Assembly: GCA_021793595.1 (NCBI GenBank)
Contig: JAJYSL010000251.1
Span: forward strand, 1-6,353
DNA length: 6,353 nt
Reading direction: 5' to 3'
Origin: Acidobacteriota bacterium
GTDB taxonomy: Bacteria > Acidobacteriota > Terriglobia > Terriglobales > Acidobacteriaceae
The position numbers were made by a program, and so were the translations under genes. Below the pieces are notes generated by a model that saw only the letters and a program-made list of their open reading frames with translations, made no database searches and was not told where the DNA came from. Shown one piece after another: positions 5,819-6,353 of this stretch (position 1 is the first letter of the stretch; each line of letters starts with the position of its first letter).

Positions 5819-6353
5819 TTAGCCGGACCTCTTTTTCGCTTGCGCGGCACGGCGCTGCTTGACCCAGTCCGGCTTCACCGCCTGGCGGGCGCGGCCCAGG
5901 GCCAGTGCGCCGGAGGGAACCAGTTCGGTAATGCAGGAAGCTGCGGCGACATAGCTGTCGTCTTCGAGCGATACCGGTGCGACCAGTGTGGAATTGCTGC
6001 CGACAAAAACGCGATCTCCGATTTGCGTGGGATGCTTGTTGACCCCGTCATAATTGCAGGTGATAACGCCGGCTCCGATGTTGCAGCCGGAACCGATCGA
6101 GACATCGCCGAGATAGGTGAGATGATTCGCCTTGGATTTCTCTCCGACCCGCGCATTCTTGGTCTCAACAAAATTGCCTACGTGGGCCTCGCGGCCGATC
6201 CGGCTGCCGGGACGCAGATGTGCGAAGGGGCCGATGACTGCGCCGGAATCGACGGTAGACTCGTCGAGGACACAGCTATTGCGGACCAGAACGTTGTCCC
6301 CCAGGGTTGAATTCTGAACGACAGAATAGGAGCGGATGCGGCAGTCTGCACCG
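5819..6353 (-). CDS. glmU: GlmU, C-terminal acetyltransferase domain (partial, 5' end outside window)
   Basis: The reading frame enters from the right edge (first full codon 6352-6350) and ends at TAA 5821-5819, giving 177 residues. Repeated hexapeptide units of a left-handed beta-helix are clear, and the sequence follows E. coli GlmU closely: PFAHLRPGS, HVGNFVETK, KANHLTYLGD (His77 of the fragment, equivalent to catalytic His363), NIGAGVITCNYDG, VFVGSN, TLVAPV and ALGRARQ. This domain acetylates glucosamine-1-phosphate with acetyl-CoA. In full-length GlmU an N-terminal uridyltransferase domain then makes UDP-GlcNAc for peptidoglycan and LPS, but that part lies beyond the window and is assumed. 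The tail KQRRAAQAKKRSG is strongly basic. Trimeric cytosolic enzyme by family knowledge. Confidence 0.94.
   Translation of the reverse strand, partial: GADCRIRSYSVVQNSTLGDNVLVRNSCVLDESTVDSGAVIGPFAHLRPGSRIGREAHVGNFVETKNARVGEKSKANHLTYLGDVSIGSGCNIGAGVITCNYDGVNKHPTQIGDRVFVGSNSTLVAPVSLEDDSYVAAASCITELVPSGALALGRARQAVKPDWVKQRRAAQAKKRSG

Noticed and set aside
5200..5850. Minus-strand open frame of 216 codons
   Set aside because: It crosses the end of glmU in the wrong frame, lies antisense to the well-supported small membrane-protein gene, and shows no recognisable domain.
5627..6310. Plus-strand open frame of 227 codons over the right end
   Set aside because: It lies opposite the unmistakable GlmU acetyltransferase domain and is a shadow frame.
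1..6353. CRISPR array, transposase, tRNA, rRNA, toxin-antitoxin or defence genes
   Set aside because: I looked on both strands and saw no regularly spaced repeats, terminal inverted repeats with a transposase, tRNA-like cloverleaf sequence, or recognisable protein of these kinds.

Overview
The window looks like ordinary chromosomal DNA from a moderately GC-rich, free-living bacterium. The gene content (pyrR-pyrB-pyrC cluster, a secreted DUF5666-like repeat protein, a small aromatic-rich membrane protein, and PyrR/PyrC sequence style) resembles what I remember of soil Acidobacteriota of the Terriglobia/Acidobacteriaceae type. That assignment is an impression from recalled protein style, not a database result.

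Layout, left to right. Positions 1-131 (+) are the last 42 codons of a glycine C-acetyltransferase (Kbl-type) gene. A 180-nt gap (132-311) between convergent gene ends is rich in short palindromes, including two related GTTGC-type palindromes centred exactly 30 bp apart. Positions 312-3466 (-) hold a compact pyrimidine operon read leftward: pyrR, then pyrB (about 50 nt gap), then pyrC (stop and start overlap as ATGA). Positions 3467-3842 are the pyr leader/promoter region plus a perfect 16-bp hairpin just behind the next minus-strand gene. Positions 3843-5075 (-) encode a 410-residue exported protein built of three DUF5666-like beta-rich units. A 315-nt divergent intergenic region (5076-5390) separates it from a 95-residue single-pass membrane protein on + (5391-5678). 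A 140-nt convergent gap with a stem-loop leads to the C-terminal 177 residues of GlmU on - (5819-6353, continuing beyond the window).

How the genes work together: PyrB and PyrC catalyse consecutive steps of de novo UMP synthesis (carbamoyl phosphate + aspartate -> carbamoyl aspartate -> dihydroorotate). PyrR is the UMP/PRPP-sensing regulator expected to control them. The Kbl-type enzyme belongs to threonine/glycine catabolism, and GlmU makes UDP-GlcNAc for the envelope, so it uses a product of the pyrimidine pathway. No evidence ties these flanking genes to one regulon. The exported DUF5666-like protein and the small membrane protein have no assignable function.

I found no mobile element, CRISPR array, tRNA, rRNA, phage gene or defence system, and no convincing new multi-gene system. 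The items most worth a second look are the paired palindromes at 242-291, the unusual N-terminal extension of PyrB with a palindrome over an internal ATG, the three-unit architecture of the exported protein, and the unnamed 95-residue protein.
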